From Paludibacter jiangxiensis (GTDB taxonomy: Bacteria; Bacteroidota; Bacteroidia; Bacteroidales; Paludibacteraceae): 46,178 nucleotides of DNA. The stretch covers positions 1 through 46,178 of the forward strand of contig CAMBSB010000023.1 in NCBI GenBank assembly GCA_945870155.1. Direction: 5' to 3'. The notes beneath the pieces are model-generated. The model did not search any database. It was given only the letters and a program-made list of their open reading frames with translations, and was not told where the DNA came from. Positions 34,703 through 44,909 of this stretch are shown here, piece by piece (within the stretch, counting starts at the first letter, position 1; each line of letters opens with the position of its first letter). Position numbers and translations under genes: made by a program.

Positions 34703-34730
34703 AGTTTTGGTAAAAAACATCGCAAAAAAC

Positions 34731-34744
34731 ATGTTATATAACAT
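34731..34744. promoter_or_regulatory. 14-bp palindrome upstream of dnaE
   Basis: ATGTTATATAACAT is a perfect 14-bp palindrome, about 240 bp before dnaE. It could be an operator, but in AT-rich DNA chance is a fair alternative. Confidence 0.25.
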
Positions 34745-34982
34745 ATTTAACTTACATATTAACTAAAACAAATGGTTTATTGCATTTTTTGTTTGAAAAT
34801 CGCCATATTATTAACTTTATTTTAGATTTCGATCATCGTTGAAAAGTATATTGTTTTTATTCTATATTGTTGAAAACTTCTTACTGATACTTCTCTTTGC
34901 CTACAAAAAAAATCTTACCTTTATCACTTCAAACCCTTTTCCTTAACGAATAATTTAAATTGCTAAAAATCAAAAATATAAC

Positions 34983-37900
34983 ATGAATTCTTTTGTTCAT
35001 ATCCATGTCCATTCTTATTATTCTATTCTTGATGGTATGTCATCAATTTCAGGATTGGTTGATAAAGCTTCAAAAAGTGGAATGAATTCCATTGCCCTCA
35101 CCGATCATGGTAATATGTTTGGAGCGAAAGAATTTTTCAATTATGTAAAAAAGAAAAATGCCAAATACAAACAACAAATAAAAGATTGTGAAGCTAAGCT
35201 GGTTGCTCAAGATATTACTAATGACGAAATTGAGGCTTTGCAAAATGAAATTGTTGACTTGAAAAAACATCTTTTTAAACCTATTTTAGGTTGTGAAGCT
35301 TATGTCGCTCGCCGCAATAGAACTTCAAAAGATTCGCAGGAAGATAGAAGTGGTTATCATTTAGTGCTTTTAGCAAAAAATAAGATTGGTTATCGCAACC
35401 TATGCAAACTCGTTTCGCTGGGTTGGATGGAAGGTTTTTATTACCGTCCGCGCATTGATCACGAAATACTCGAAAAATACAGCGAAGGTCTAATTGCATC
35501 GTCGGCTTGTTTGGGAGGTGAAATTCACAAAAAGGTGGAAAATGGCAATTTGGAAGAAGCCGAAGAAGCTGTGTTATGGTATAAAAAAGTTTTTGGTGAT
35601 GATTATTATATTGAACTTCAACGACATAAAACGGACAAGCCCAACGCCGATTACGAATGTTACGAGAAACAGACAATTCAAAATGCCGAATTGATCAAGT
35701 TGGCTCGAAAAACCAACACAAAACTTGTGGCTACTAACGATGTTCACTTTGTAGAAGAAGAGCATGGCGAAGCGCACGAACGTTTAATTTGTTTAAGTAC
35801 AGGCAAAGACTTGGATGACCCAACGCGGATGCGTTATACCAAACAAGAGTATTTGAAATCGCCGGAGCAAATGTTGCAAATATTTGCGGACATACCCGAA
35901 GCCCTCGAAAACTCGGTTGAAATAGCCAATAAAGTTGAATATTTTGACATAGATTCAGCTCCAATGATGCCGGTTTATCCTATTCCTGCCGAATTCGGAA
36001 CGGAAGAGGATTATCGTTCAAAATTCACCGAAGAAATGTTGATGGCTGAGTTTGGTGATAAGTTCATTGAATTAGGTGGCTATGACAAAGTAGTTCGTGT
36101 AAAACTCGAAGCTGATTACCTGGCAAAACTGGCTTTTGAAGGTGCTAAGAAACGATATGGAGAAGTATTGGATGAGGAAAAGACGGAGAGAATTGAGTTT
36201 GAGTTGAATGTAATGAAAACCATGGGTTTTCCCGGGTATTTTCTTATTGTTCAGGATTTTATACAAGCAGCTCGTGATATGGGCGTTTCGGTAGGACCGG
36301 GACGTGGTTCGGCTGCGGGCTCAGTGGTTGCATATTGTTTGCGTATTACTGATATTGATCCGTTGAAATATGACTTGCTTTTTGAGCGTTTTCTCAATCC
36401 TGATCGTATTTCAATGCCCGATATTGATATTGATTTTGATGATGATGGCCGCGGACAAGTATTGCGTTGGGTTACCGAAAAATATGGAAAAGAACGTGTG
36501 GCTCACATTGTTACTTATGGAACAATGGCTACAAAGTCTTCGATAAAAGATGTTGCGCGTGTTCAACGTTTACCACTTTCGGAAGCTGATAGGCTCACTA
36601 AACTTATTCCTGACAAATTTCCGGATGATCCTATAACAGGTAAAGCGCCCAAAGTAAATATTAGCAATTGCCTGAAATGGGTTCCTGAATTGGCTCAGGC
36701 CCGTAACTCCTCCGACCTGAATTTGGCTAATACACTTCGTTATGCCGAAATGCTCGAAGGAACGGTTCGGCAAACCGGCGTTCATGCTTGTGGTGTGATA
36801 ATTGGTGCCGATGATCTTACAAATTTAGTCCCATTAAGTACAGCCAAGGACAAAGAAACTGATGAAGAAATTTCAGTTACTCAATACGAAGGATCTGTAA
36901 TTGAGGAGATTGGATTGATAAAAATGGACTTTTTGGGACTTAAAACTTTGTCCATTATAAAAGAGGCTTTATCCAATATTAAAAAATCGAAAAAGATTGA
37001 TTTAGATATAGATACTATACCTATTGATGATAAAAAAACTTACGAATTATACAGCAAAGGCTTAACTGTTGGGACTTTTCAGTTTGAGTCGGCCGGAATG
37101 CAGAAACACTTGCTGGCTTTGCAACCAACGCAATTCGAAGATTTGATTGCGATGAATGCTCTTTACCGTCCGGGACCTATGCAATATATCCCGCAGTTTG
37201 TAAACAGAAAGCACGGGCGTGAAAAAATTGAGTATCCGTTTCCTGAAATGGAAAAACGCCTCAAAGAAACTTATGGAATTACCGTGTATCAGGAGCAAGT
37301 CATGCTTTTAAGTCGCGATTTGGCCGGTTTTACACGCGGTCAATCCGATGAGTTACGCAAAGCCATGGGTAAGAAGCTGGAAGATAAAATGGCTGCTTTG
37401 AAGGTGAAATTCATTGAAGGATGTAAGAAAAATGGATTCGGTCCTGATGCAGTTTTGGAACAAATTTGGGCAGATTGGGCTGAATTTGCGAAATATGCAT
37501 TTAATAAATCGCACGCCACCTGTTATTCGTGGATAGCTTATCAGACAGCATACCTGAAAGCACATTATCCGGCCGAGTTTATGGCTGCCAACTTAACGCG
37601 CAACAAGGATGATATAACTGAGGTTGGGAAATTTATGGACGAGTGTAAAAACCTCGGAATGAGCGTAATGGGTCCTGATGTAAATGAAAGTGATTTGACT
37701 TTTACGGTTAATAAAGATGGCAATATCCGCTTTGGGTTAGCCGGAGTAAAAGGTGTTGGCGAAGGAGCAGTCTTATCAATTATTGATGAAAGAAACAAAA
37801 ATGGAAAATTTCAAAGTGTTTTCGACTTCATTGAACGCGTAAATCTTTCGTCGTGCAACAAAAAAACAATTGAAAGTTTAGCCCTTTGCGGAGCTTTTGA

Positions 37901-38777
37901 TAGTTTTTCGGATATAAAAAGGGAACAGTTTTTTATTGAGAACAGCAAGGGCGAAATTGTTATGGAAGCAATAATTCGCTATGGCAATAAATATCAATTG
38001 GATATGGCCATGACAAAAAATTCACTTTTTGGTGAAACGGATGCCATTGAAATAGCCAAACCGGAAATTCCTTATGCTCCTGAATGGTCACCTCTCGAAA
38101 AATTGAATAAAGAGCGCGATTTAATAGGGATGTATCTGTCAGCGCATCCACTCGACGAGTTTGAGTTTCAGATAAAGCATGTTTGTACGGCCAATACTGC
38201 CGATTTAAAAGATTTACCCTCGCTCGAAGGAAAAGTTTTGCGTATTGGTGGTATGGTAACAAATCTTCGGCACGGCACATCAAAGGCAGGTAATCCTTAT
38301 GGAATTTTTACGCTCGAAGACTATAAAGGAGCATTCGAGTTTGCTCTTTTTGGTAACAATTATGTAGAATATCGCAACTATATGATCAAGGATTTGTACT
38401 TGTTTATCACCGCTTTAGTGCAGGAAAAAGGAGCAGATTATAAATTTAAAAAACCTACTGATCCAAATTTACCTAAAGAGATAGAGTTGAAAATTCAAAA
38501 AATCGATTTGTTTAGAAACATAAAAGATAGTTTGGTGCAAAAAATTACTTTTAATATCCCATTACAAAGAATTGATGAAGATTTTGTAGTAGAAATGACA
38601 GATATTATATTGGGAAACAAAGGAGATATAAATGTTTTTATGCATGTTTTTGATGAAAATTCACCCAATAAGGTTAAATTATTTTCGAGAAATCATCGCA
38701 TGCAAATAGACCCTAAGGTTTATCATCAATTAACCAGACTACAGGAATTGGGATATTTGGAATTTCAAGTAAATTAA
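34983..38777 (+). CDS. dnaE: DNA polymerase III alpha subunit
   Basis: A 1264-residue replicative polymerase of the DnaE1 type. The N-terminal PHP domain starts VHIHVHSYYSILDGMSS and continues GMNSIALTDHGNMFGAKEFF. The polymerase core has GPGRGSAAGSVVAYCLRI near 438 and the catalytic PDIDIDFDDDGRG near 479. Later are GTFQFESAGMQKHL near 697 and MNALYRPGPMQYIP near 723, then the HhH region (FGLAGVKGVGEGAV). An OB-fold follows near 1084 (LRIGGMVTNLRHGTSKAG). Length is in the normal range for this phylum. Confidence 0.95.
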   Translation: MNSFVHIHVHSYYSILDGMSSISGLVDKASKSGMNSIALTDHGNMFGAKEFFNYVKKKNAKYKQQIKDCEAKLVAQDITNDEIEALQNEIVDLKKHLFKPILGCEAYVARRNRTSKDSQEDRSGYHLVLLAKNKIGYRNLCKLVSLGWMEGFYYRPRIDHEILEKYSEGLIASSACLGGEIHKKVENGNLEEAEEAVLWYKKVFGDDYYIELQRHKTDKPNADYECYEKQTIQNAELIKLARKTNTKLVATNDVHFVEEEHGEAHERLICLSTGKDLDDPTRMRYTKQEYLKSPEQMLQIFADIPEALENSVEIANKVEYFDIDSAPMMPVYPIPAEFGTEEDYRSKFTEEMLMAEFGDKFIELGGYDKVVRVKLEADYLAKLAFEGAKKRYGEVLDEEKTERIEFELNVMKTMGFPGYFLIVQDFIQAARDMGVSVGPGRGSAAGSVVAYCLRITDIDPLKYDLLFERFLNPDRISMPDIDIDFDDDGRGQVLRWVTEKYGKERVAHIVTYGTMATKSSIKDVARVQRLPLSEADRLTKLIPDKFPDDPITGKAPKVNISNCLKWVPELAQARNSSDLNLANTLRYAEMLEGTVRQTGVHACGVIIGADDLTNLVPLSTAKDKETDEEISVTQYEGSVIEEIGLIKMDFLGLKTLSIIKEALSNIKKSKKIDLDIDTIPIDDKKTYELYSKGLTVGTFQFESAGMQKHLLALQPTQFEDLIAMNALYRPGPMQYIPQFVNRKHGREKIEYPFPEMEKRLKETYGITVYQEQVMLLSRDLAGFTRGQSDELRKAMGKKLEDKMAALKVKFIEGCKKNGFGPDAVLEQIWADWAEFAKYAFNKSHATCYSWIAYQTAYLKAHYPAEFMAANLTRNKDDITEVGKFMDECKNLGMSVMGPDVNESDLTFTVNKDGNIRFGLAGVKGVGEGAVLSIIDERNKNGKFQSVFDFIERVNLSSCNKKTIESLALCGAFDSFSDIKREQFFIENSKGEIVMEAIIRYGNKYQLDMAMTKNSLFGETDAIEIAKPEIPYAPEWSPLEKLNKERDLIGMYLSAHPLDEFEFQIKHVCTANTADLKDLPSLEGKVLRIGGMVTNLRHGTSKAGNPYGIFTLEDYKGAFEFALFGNNYVEYRNYMIKDLYLFITALVQEKGADYKFKKPTDPNLPKEIELKIQKIDLFRNIKDSLVQKITFNIPLQRIDEDFVVEMTDIILGNKGDINVFMHVFDENSPNKVKLFSRNHRMQIDPKVYHQLTRLQELGYLEFQVN

Positions 38778-38924
38778 TTATCGAATTTATCAATAAAGAT
38801 ATTCTTATTTCTTAATAAACAATATTATCTTTATGCTGTTTTATGCAGAGTGAATTTAGTTTTCAAATAGCAATTTTATATATAGAAATACTTGTAAATT
38901 ATTAATATTTAAATACATACAAAA

Positions 38925-39239
38925 ATGGCATTACAATTAACTGATCAAAACATCAAAGAAATTATTAACAGTGGCAAACCTGTAGTTGTAGACTTTTGGG
39001 CAGAATGGTGTGGACCTTGTCGCATGGTAGGACCAATAGTTGAAGAATTGGCAACTGAATATGAAGGAAAAGTAGTCATCGGCAAAATGGATGTGGATGA
39101 AAACGTTGAAACTCCAAATGAATTTGGAATCAGAAATATTCCTACAATTCTATTCTTTAAAGATGGCAAAGTAGTTGATAAACAGATTGGTGCAACTCAA
39201 AAAGCAGTTTTAGCTGCAAAAATTGAAGCTCTACTTTAA
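38925..39239 (+). CDS. trxA: Thioredoxin
   Basis: A 104-residue cytoplasmic thiol-disulfide reductase. The active site WCGPC is at 28-32 in DFWAEWCGPCRMVGP, with GIRNIPTILFFKDG near 71 supplying the conserved cis-Pro. Length is that of ordinary thioredoxins. No signal peptide. It is transcribed alone after dnaE and ends at a terminator hairpin. Confidence 0.95.
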   Translation: MALQLTDQNIKEIINSGKPVVVDFWAEWCGPCRMVGPIVEELATEYEGKVVIGKMDVDENVETPNEFGIRNIPTILFFKDGKVVDKQIGATQKAVLAAKIEALL

Positions 39240-39272
39240 TATTATTTTTAAATAGGATTTAAATTTTTTTTT

Positions 39273-39317
39273 AAAGCATAAGTTGGTGAAATTAAACTCA
39301 TTAGCTTGTGCTTTTTT
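39273..39317 (+). terminator. Terminator after trxA
   Basis: AAAGCATAAG (39273-39282) pairs with CTTGTGCTTT (39305-39314), including one G-U pair, with a 22-nt loop and a T-run to 39317. The loop is long, so it is moderate. Confidence 0.55.
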
Positions 39318-39336
39318 GTAATATATCTGCAAAAAT

Positions 39337-40281
39337 TCAATTGAATTGTGAATGAATTTTGAAAAGATACTCCTGTTCTGTTTGACCAGGCGTAGGAATG
39401 AATTCTGCTTTATATAGGCAATTCAAGGATTTTAAATCCATAATTGTTGAATAACCCGATCGGGAAATGATTTTTTTAGCTCCAAGCAGAATTGCTGCTA
39501 ATTCATTATCATTCAAATGCGAGATACATGTTATATTGCCAACTTGTTTCGTTGTTTTTTCTAATGCAGGTTTTCCGCAAACCAATAATAATTTTTGTTC
39601 TGAATCCGCAAATCGGTTTAAAAGTTGATTTTCAAAAATAGTTCGTTGTGGTTCAACACCCGATATAACTGCTACAATATCAAACTCTTCGCTAGGAATA
39701 ATTTCATTGATGTGCTGAAAACGTGATAGCATTCCGATAAATTTTGCATGATGTGGCAAAGGATATTTATGTGACAAATCACCTGATAAATTATCTGTAC
39801 CTTCAAAATCAGGAATCCAACATTCATCATATCTTTTAATGATGAAGCGATGAATAAACCAGGCAATCGGCTCAAGAAAACTCAATGAATCAGGCATTTT
39901 AATCATCAACTGATGGGTGATATAAATGGAATGAACTTTTTTATTCCAAAGTCCAAAGCGATTATCGGAGATTATTTGATCGAACTTATCTTGTTTGAGA
40001 AGTTTTTTTAAGATTTTATGTTCTTTAATAATTCCCGAAATGATGTTTGGCATATTTTTGACCATAGCCAAAATTTGAGATTTTCCACTAGCATAGTTTA
40101 TTTTGTATCCGGGAAACACTATTGTTTTAAGGGTTGGGAACTGTTGTCGAAGAAATTGCAGCGGATAACCATCTGCCGCAATCACAAGCTCATGCCCTTG
40201 GTTCATAAGTTTTTGGATAATTGGTACACAGCGTGTTGCATGTCCCAAACCCCAATTTAAAGGGCATATAAGTATTTTCAT
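39337..40281 (-). CDS. GT28/MurG-like glycosyltransferase family protein
   Basis: A 314-residue GT-B-fold protein. The N-terminal nucleotide-sugar transferase motif LICPLNWGLGHATRCVPI and the C-terminal IISRSGYSTIMDL and PTPGQTEQEYL are those of the UDP-glycosyltransferase/MurG-like family. Acceptor and sugar are not visible from sequence. It overlaps the radical SAM gene by 1 bp at its start, so the two are in one operon. It is a little shorter than many relatives and stops soon after the GQTEQEYL motif. Confidence 0.8.
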   Translation of the reverse strand: MKILICPLNWGLGHATRCVPIIQKLMNQGHELVIAADGYPLQFLRQQFPTLKTIVFPGYKINYASGKSQILAMVKNMPNIISGIIKEHKILKKLLKQDKFDQIISDNRFGLWNKKVHSIYITHQLMIKMPDSLSFLEPIAWFIHRFIIKRYDECWIPDFEGTDNLSGDLSHKYPLPHHAKFIGMLSRFQHINEIIPSEEFDIVAVISGVEPQRTIFENQLLNRFADSEQKLLLVCGKPALEKTTKQVGNITCISHLNDNELAAILLGAKKIISRSGYSTIMDLKSLNCLYKAEFIPTPGQTEQEYLFKIHSQFN

Positions 40282-41051
40282 TATCCTGCTACAGCAACAT
40301 CAAAACCTCGGTCTCTGGCTTTTTCGGCAATTATATTAAGTTCTTCAACATATACTTTTTGTAATTGTTGAACCGGAGTGTCGCGGTCGAGCGAATAAAT
40401 CATAATTTGCTGAGGACGAATAATTTCCAATGCATTTAACCAAGCTGTTATTTCTTCATCTGTGGTATTATCAATGCTTTCACCCTGATATTTTCCGCGT
40501 AATAACATGGTTTGAATAATCAATTTCCCATCAAACTTTTTTAATTGTTCAATAAGCCATTTAATCGAAATCTGTTTGCCTACAGGTTGATCAATAAGTT
40601 TCATAGTACGGTCGATAGCCGAGTCGAACTTTAAAATATTATTATCCACTTTGTTCAAAGCATTGAAAATATGTGGTTTATGTATTCGTGTGGAATTTGA
40701 TAAAACACTTACTTTGGCTGTAGGGCAAAATTTATTTCTGAGTTCAATTGTATCATCAATTATTCCCTCAAAATCGGGATGAAGCGTGGGTTCGCCATTG
40801 CCGGCAAAGGTAATAACATCGGGAATCTCACCTTCGGTATTCATTTGTTGAAGTTTAGCCGAAAGTATTTCACTCACTTGTGCACGTGTGGGAAAAGGAA
40901 AATCCTGAATTGTAGTATTAAATCCACACTCGCAATAAATGCAATTGAACGAACATATTTTGGCATCAACCGGCAGTAGATTAACTCCAAGCGACAGTCC
41001 CAAACGGCGACTGTGAATAGGTCCGAAAATTATCTGGTCGAATAGCATCAT
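40281..41051 (-). CDS. Radical SAM protein (COG0731-like)
   Basis: A 256-residue 4Fe-4S radical SAM enzyme. The cluster motif CxxxCxxC is C33-C37-C40 (CSFNCIYC), preceded by GPIHSRRLGLSLGVNLLP at 10-27, typical of the COG0731 group. TFAGNGEPTLHPDF near 95 is the SAM-binding glycine motif. The reaction is unknown. It is upstream of, and overlaps by 1 bp, the glycosyltransferase gene. Confidence 0.85.
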   Translation of the reverse strand: MMLFDQIIFGPIHSRRLGLSLGVNLLPVDAKICSFNCIYCECGFNTTIQDFPFPTRAQVSEILSAKLQQMNTEGEIPDVITFAGNGEPTLHPDFEGIIDDTIELRNKFCPTAKVSVLSNSTRIHKPHIFNALNKVDNNILKFDSAIDRTMKLIDQPVGKQISIKWLIEQLKKFDGKLIIQTMLLRGKYQGESIDNTTDEEITAWLNALEIIRPQQIMIYSLDRDTPVQQLQKVYVEELNIIAEKARDRGFDVAVAG

Positions 41052-41280
41052 AATTTCAATTTTTACTTCAACAAGGTAGTATTTTTGTTCAAACGGCTGA
41101 ACAGTTTTTAATTTTTAGTTTTGATTTTTGGCTACTACTCATTTCCCAACTTGGCATTTTTCATTATTTAAAAGACAAAAATCTGTATTCAATTAAAAAA
41201 ACTGTTAGCTTGAATATTTTAAGAATATATTATAAGAAAATCAAGTATTTTTTGTCTTTAAATTATTGACAATCAACAAG

Positions 41281-41320
41281 CTCCCCCTAATTATTCCCCC
41301 TTTAGGGGGTTAGGGGGCTG
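41281..41320. repeat. C/G-run palindromic repeat, copy 2
   Basis: CTCCCCCTAATTATTCCCCC followed by TTTAGGGGGTTAGGGGGCTG, the second copy of the 26821 repeat in the same orientation. It lies 7 bp past the stop of the minus-strand DUF3267 gene. CCCCC pairs with the first GGGGG, and the outer C-run with the second. Confidence 0.7.
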
Positions 41321-41327
41321 ATTAGTT

Positions 41328-41954
41328 TTAAATTTTGGCATAGAAATATGTTTTTTCTTCCGATTTTATATCAAAGGTCAAAATTTCTTTGTCAGCTCTG
41401 TTAGCAAAAATGCAGAGTAATCCAAAATCACCACCACAAAACATGCTGTGAAATGCAAATATCGGGATAAAGAAATAAAATGCAGCATGATTATAAAAAA
41501 TTATCATGCCTAATATCGAAACAATTGCAACTGTAACAACCGGAGCAAGTGCAACTATCTTAAATTGTTTATAATTAAGCACTTGTTTGTCGGCTTGCAC
41601 GTAAAACATAAACTTGCGAATATTCATTCCAAAACTCAGATTCCGTGCACCAACATAGCGATATGCAAGAGCATGAATCAACTCATGCATTATTATTAAA
41701 ACCGTAAACGTAAAAACCAATCCTAGTACCAACCAAATAAGATATATGCTTTCTCTTTTTGTGAAAAATGGCATAAACGCTTTAAACAATCCCAACACGA
41801 AAGCCAATAAACCTGTGATTTGATACATATTGGCAATGCGTGCCCAAATGGATTGCTTTTCTACTTCGGTTACAATGAAAGTCTTTATTTCTGAATGCTT
41901 TAAAGCTATGATTTGTTCATATTCATTGCTCGATATGAGTTCTTTATGTGTCAT
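41328..41954 (-). CDS. DUF3267 zincin-like membrane protein
   Basis: A 208-residue membrane protein with about four hydrophobic segments and a putative metalloprotease motif HELIH at 90-94 (IIMHELIHALAYRYVGARNL), typical of DUF3267. Whether it cleaves peptides is not known. It starts 2 bp after the YitT-family gene's stop, so they are cotranscribed. Confidence 0.8.
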   Translation of the reverse strand: MTHKELISSNEYEQIIALKHSEIKTFIVTEVEKQSIWARIANMYQITGLLAFVLGLFKAFMPFFTKRESIYLIWLVLGLVFTFTVLIIMHELIHALAYRYVGARNLSFGMNIRKFMFYVQADKQVLNYKQFKIVALAPVVTVAIVSILGMIIFYNHAAFYFFIPIFAFHSMFCGGDFGLLCIFANRADKEILTFDIKSEEKTYFYAKI

Positions 41955-41956
41955 TG

Positions 41957-42919
41957 TTAGTCTTTTAATGCTCGTTTTTTTATCATTCCACCTTCAGCAT
42001 CTTTAATGCTATGCATTATAATAAATGCATCTTTGTCAATTTTATCCACTTCTACCTTCAATTTTGATACTTCAAGTCGTGTGAGTAAAGTATAAACAAT
42101 ATCTGTCTTTTTTAAAGGCTCACCCCTTTTTGCAAAACCTTTTTTGCCTAAATATATGGTGCATCCACGTCCTAATTTTTCGATAACAGCTAACCTTATT
42201 TCTTCACTTTTTTCCGAAATAATGGTAACTCCCACATATTCTTCCAGTCCACTAACTACAAAATCGACAGTTTTGGACGCCGCCATATAGGTGAGAATGG
42301 CATATAATGCAATTTCAACCGAAAACACATAAGCAGCCACAGAAAAAATCATTACATTGAAAACGAGAATGATATCACCTATTGTTAGTGAACTTTTCTT
42401 GCTTAAATATATGGCAAGTACCTCAGTTCCATCAATTACCGAACCTCCACGTATGGCTAAACCTATTCCGGCACCCAGGAAAAAACCACCAAAAACCGCG
42501 ATTAATAATTTATCGTCAGTAACTGTTATTGAGGGGATAAAATGGACTACAATGGCTAAAAGTACGACAGCCATTATACTTTTTATGGCAAACTGCTTAT
42601 TTATTGCCGAAAATGCCAGCAATAGAAATGGTAAATTAATAGCCACAAGCAGAATAGGAAATGGAATATTTATCAATTCTTTTGTAATAAGCGAAATGCC
42701 TGTTACTCCACCATCTATAAATGAATTTGGGAGTAAAAAACCTTTCAGCCCAAAACTTGCCGACAAAACTCCGGCTAAAATGAGTAAAGCATCTTTTAAT
42801 AAATGTATTATGTCAACTTTTGCTTTATTTGACTCTATCACCAATTGTTTGCCAACAACTTCCTTTTTCAGTCGTTTTTTTACAATTTCATTAAGTAAGT
42901 ATTGGGATATTTGTTTCAT
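41957..42919 (-). CDS. YitT family membrane protein (DUF2179)
   Basis: A 320-residue inner-membrane protein with five or six transmembrane segments from about 45 to 220 (DGGVTGISLITKELINIPFP, FFLGAGIGLAIRGGSVIDGT). A C-terminal soluble DUF2179 domain follows (KKTDIVYTLLTRLEVSKLK, then KDAFIIMHSIKDAEGG). A transporter-like role is suspected but not known. Starts 43 bp after the dnaG stop. Confidence 0.88.
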   Translation of the reverse strand: MKQISQYLLNEIVKKRLKKEVVGKQLVIESNKAKVDIIHLLKDALLILAGVLSASFGLKGFLLPNSFIDGGVTGISLITKELINIPFPILLVAINLPFLLLAFSAINKQFAIKSIMAVVLLAIVVHFIPSITVTDDKLLIAVFGGFFLGAGIGLAIRGGSVIDGTEVLAIYLSKKSSLTIGDIILVFNVMIFSVAAYVFSVEIALYAILTYMAASKTVDFVVSGLEEYVGVTIISEKSEEIRLAVIEKLGRGCTIYLGKKGFAKRGEPLKKTDIVYTLLTRLEVSKLKVEVDKIDKDAFIIMHSIKDAEGGMIKKRALKD

Positions 42920-42962
42920 TAGTTTAAAATTTATACATGCAGGGCTGTGTTTTACACTTTTT

Positions 42963-44909
42963 TTAAATCTTTATTATTATTCTTTCTCCCAAATTTTTCG
43001 ACAATTGTTTTTTAACTTCCTCTAATTCAGCCATTTCGCGCATTATTTCGTTGGCCAATAAATTATTTTTTGCATCCGATGCCGATTTAAGTTCAATCAA
43101 CTTTCCGCGAATTCTTTCCAGTAAAAGGCTGTTTTTAAATTCATATACTACCCTTGGTATCAATTCCAATAATCTTTCTGAGTCGGGTTCAACTTTTTTT
43201 ACTTTGGAATGAACTTTACTCAAGGTATATTTTTCGGTAACCAAATCGGCTGCTAATTGACTCAATTGGGCATTGGGATGATATAGAAAATAACGTTCTG
43301 AATTAAATGTTTCATCATCGAAATGCATCTTATATTCTTCTATCAACAATTGATGCAAAGGATTATTTAATAGTATATTGTCCCTGTCTAATTCTTCGAA
43401 TGTGAATATTGCAACTGTAACTGCTTGTGATTGTTCCTCATCGGCATAATACATGTGTTTTTGTCCGTAACGTATCAATAATTGTAAAATGTTTCGTTCT
43501 TCATTTTCAAATTTTGATATATAAGCGCTACCACCTTCCATTTCTTCGAAATGTGGTGGAAAATCATCAGGTGTATTTTGTGTGCGTGTGGCAGTTTTTT
43601 CTTTTTCCGAACTTTTAAGTAAGTTTATTTCGTGATATAGTCGGGCTTCTTCTACATTTAATAAGGTACTGCATTCTTTGATATATTCCCCACGAATCAT
43701 GGAATTGGGAATAATTGAAATACTTCGCACAATATCATTTATCAGTCCGGCACGTTTCACAGGATCATTTCCGGCATCTTTTAAAAGCAGGTTGGTCTTG
43801 AAACGCATAAAATCGGCAGAGTTTTGCTCTACATAATCTATAAAATCGGAAGCATTGTGTTTGCGGGCAAATGAGTCGGGATCATCTCCATCGGGCAGAA
43901 GCAAAACTTTTATATTCAATCCTTCTTCCAAAAGTAAATCTATTCCGCGAATGGAGGCCTTAATTCCGGCAGCATCACCATCGTAAATCACGGTTACATT
44001 TTCAGTAAAACGATGAATCATACGTATTTGACCCGGTGTGAGTGATGTTCCAGACGAAGCAACCACGTTTTCTATTCCACTTTGATGCATCGAAATTACA
44101 TCAGTATAACCTTCAACCAGGAAACATCTTTCCTGTCGCACTATGGCTTGTTTGGCAAAATAAATCCCGTAAAGTTCGGTGCTTTTGTGGTAAATTTCCG
44201 ACTCAGGTGAGTTGACGTATTTCGCCATTTTGTCATCCTTTTTCAAAATGCGACCACCAAATGCAACCACTTTTCCCGATAGCGTATGTACCGGAAACAT
44301 CACACGACCTCTGAATCTGTCAGCCAAATAATTGTTATCTCCTTCGAGTGTAAGTCCGGTTTTTACCAAATAACTTTTATTGTACCCGGCTTTGAGTGCA
44401 GTTTGTGTAAAAGCATCGCGCTGATCCAGACTATAACCGAGCTGAAATTTCTGAATTATATCATCGCGGAAACCCCGCTCTCTGAAATAACCCAACCCGA
44501 TAGATTTTCCATCGATATGATTGTGTAAAGTTGTAGAAAAATGTTTCTGAGCAAATTCATTCACCAGAAACATACTTTCTCTATCGTTTCGGATGGCTTG
44601 TTCTTCTGCCGAAAATTCGCGTTCCTGAAATTCGATGTGATACTTACGAGCAAGGAATTTCAGCGCTTCGAAATACGAAATCTGCTCATGTTCCATGATA
44701 AAATGCACCGCGTTACCCCCTTTGCCACATCCAAAACATTTAAAAATACCCTTGGCAGGCGACACAGTAAACGATGGCGTCTTTTCGCCATGAAAAGGAC
44801 ACAGTCCAAGTAGGTTTACACCCCGCTTTTTGAGCGTTATGTAATCCGATATAACATCCTGAATTTGTGCTGCATCGTTAATTTTATCAATGGTAGACTG
44901 GTCGAGCAT
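42963..44909 (-). CDS. dnaG: DNA primase
   Basis: A 648-residue replication primase. The CHC2 zinc finger is C37, H40, C58 and C61 (LCPFHGEKTPSFTVS, then IFKCFGCGKGGNAVHF). The catalytic core and Toprim follow: LFRGRVMFPVHTLSGKVVAF-type segment near 210, then CFLVEGYTDVISMHQSG near 261 and VIYDGDAAGIKASIRG near 309 with metal-binding acids. The C-terminal 200 residues are the helical helicase-interacting part. Length is standard. Confidence 0.95.
   Translation of the reverse strand: MLDQSTIDKINDAAQIQDVISDYITLKKRGVNLLGLCPFHGEKTPSFTVSPAKGIFKCFGCGKGGNAVHFIMEHEQISYFEALKFLARKYHIEFQEREFSAEEQAIRNDRESMFLVNEFAQKHFSTTLHNHIDGKSIGLGYFRERGFRDDIIQKFQLGYSLDQRDAFTQTALKAGYNKSYLVKTGLTLEGDNNYLADRFRGRVMFPVHTLSGKVVAFGGRILKKDDKMAKYVNSPESEIYHKSTELYGIYFAKQAIVRQERCFLVEGYTDVISMHQSGIENVVASSGTSLTPGQIRMIHRFTENVTVIYDGDAAGIKASIRGIDLLLEEGLNIKVLLLPDGDDPDSFARKHNASDFIDYVEQNSADFMRFKTNLLLKDAGNDPVKRAGLINDIVRSISIIPNSMIRGEYIKECSTLLNVEEARLYHEINLLKSSEKEKTATRTQNTPDDFPPHFEEMEGGSAYISKFENEERNILQLLIRYGQKHMYYADEEQSQAVTVAIFTFEELDRDNILLNNPLHQLLIEEYKMHFDDETFNSERYFLYHPNAQLSQLAADLVTEKYTLSKVHSKVKKVEPDSERLLELIPRVVYEFKNSLLLERIRGKLIELKSASDAKNNLLANEIMREMAELEEVKKQLSKNLGERIIIKI

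Larger units (their letters stand above)
34438..34982. other. Gene-free interval between argH and dnaE
   Basis: These 545 bp hold the argH terminator, a candidate minus-strand small RNA with its own promoter, and a 14-bp palindrome. TACCTTTA near 34914-34921 is one base off a -7 box and may serve dnaE. A 19-codon plus-strand frame at 34654 is judged spurious. Confidence 0.5.

Noticed and set aside
34654-34713. 19-codon plus-strand frame beginning MKKSRCKDNVYYL
   Set aside because: It lies over the minus-strand promoter and has no supporting initiation context; treated as chance.
42357-43025. 222-codon plus-strand frame opposite the YitT-family gene
   Set aside because: Antisense to a well-supported membrane protein gene; low-quality composition.
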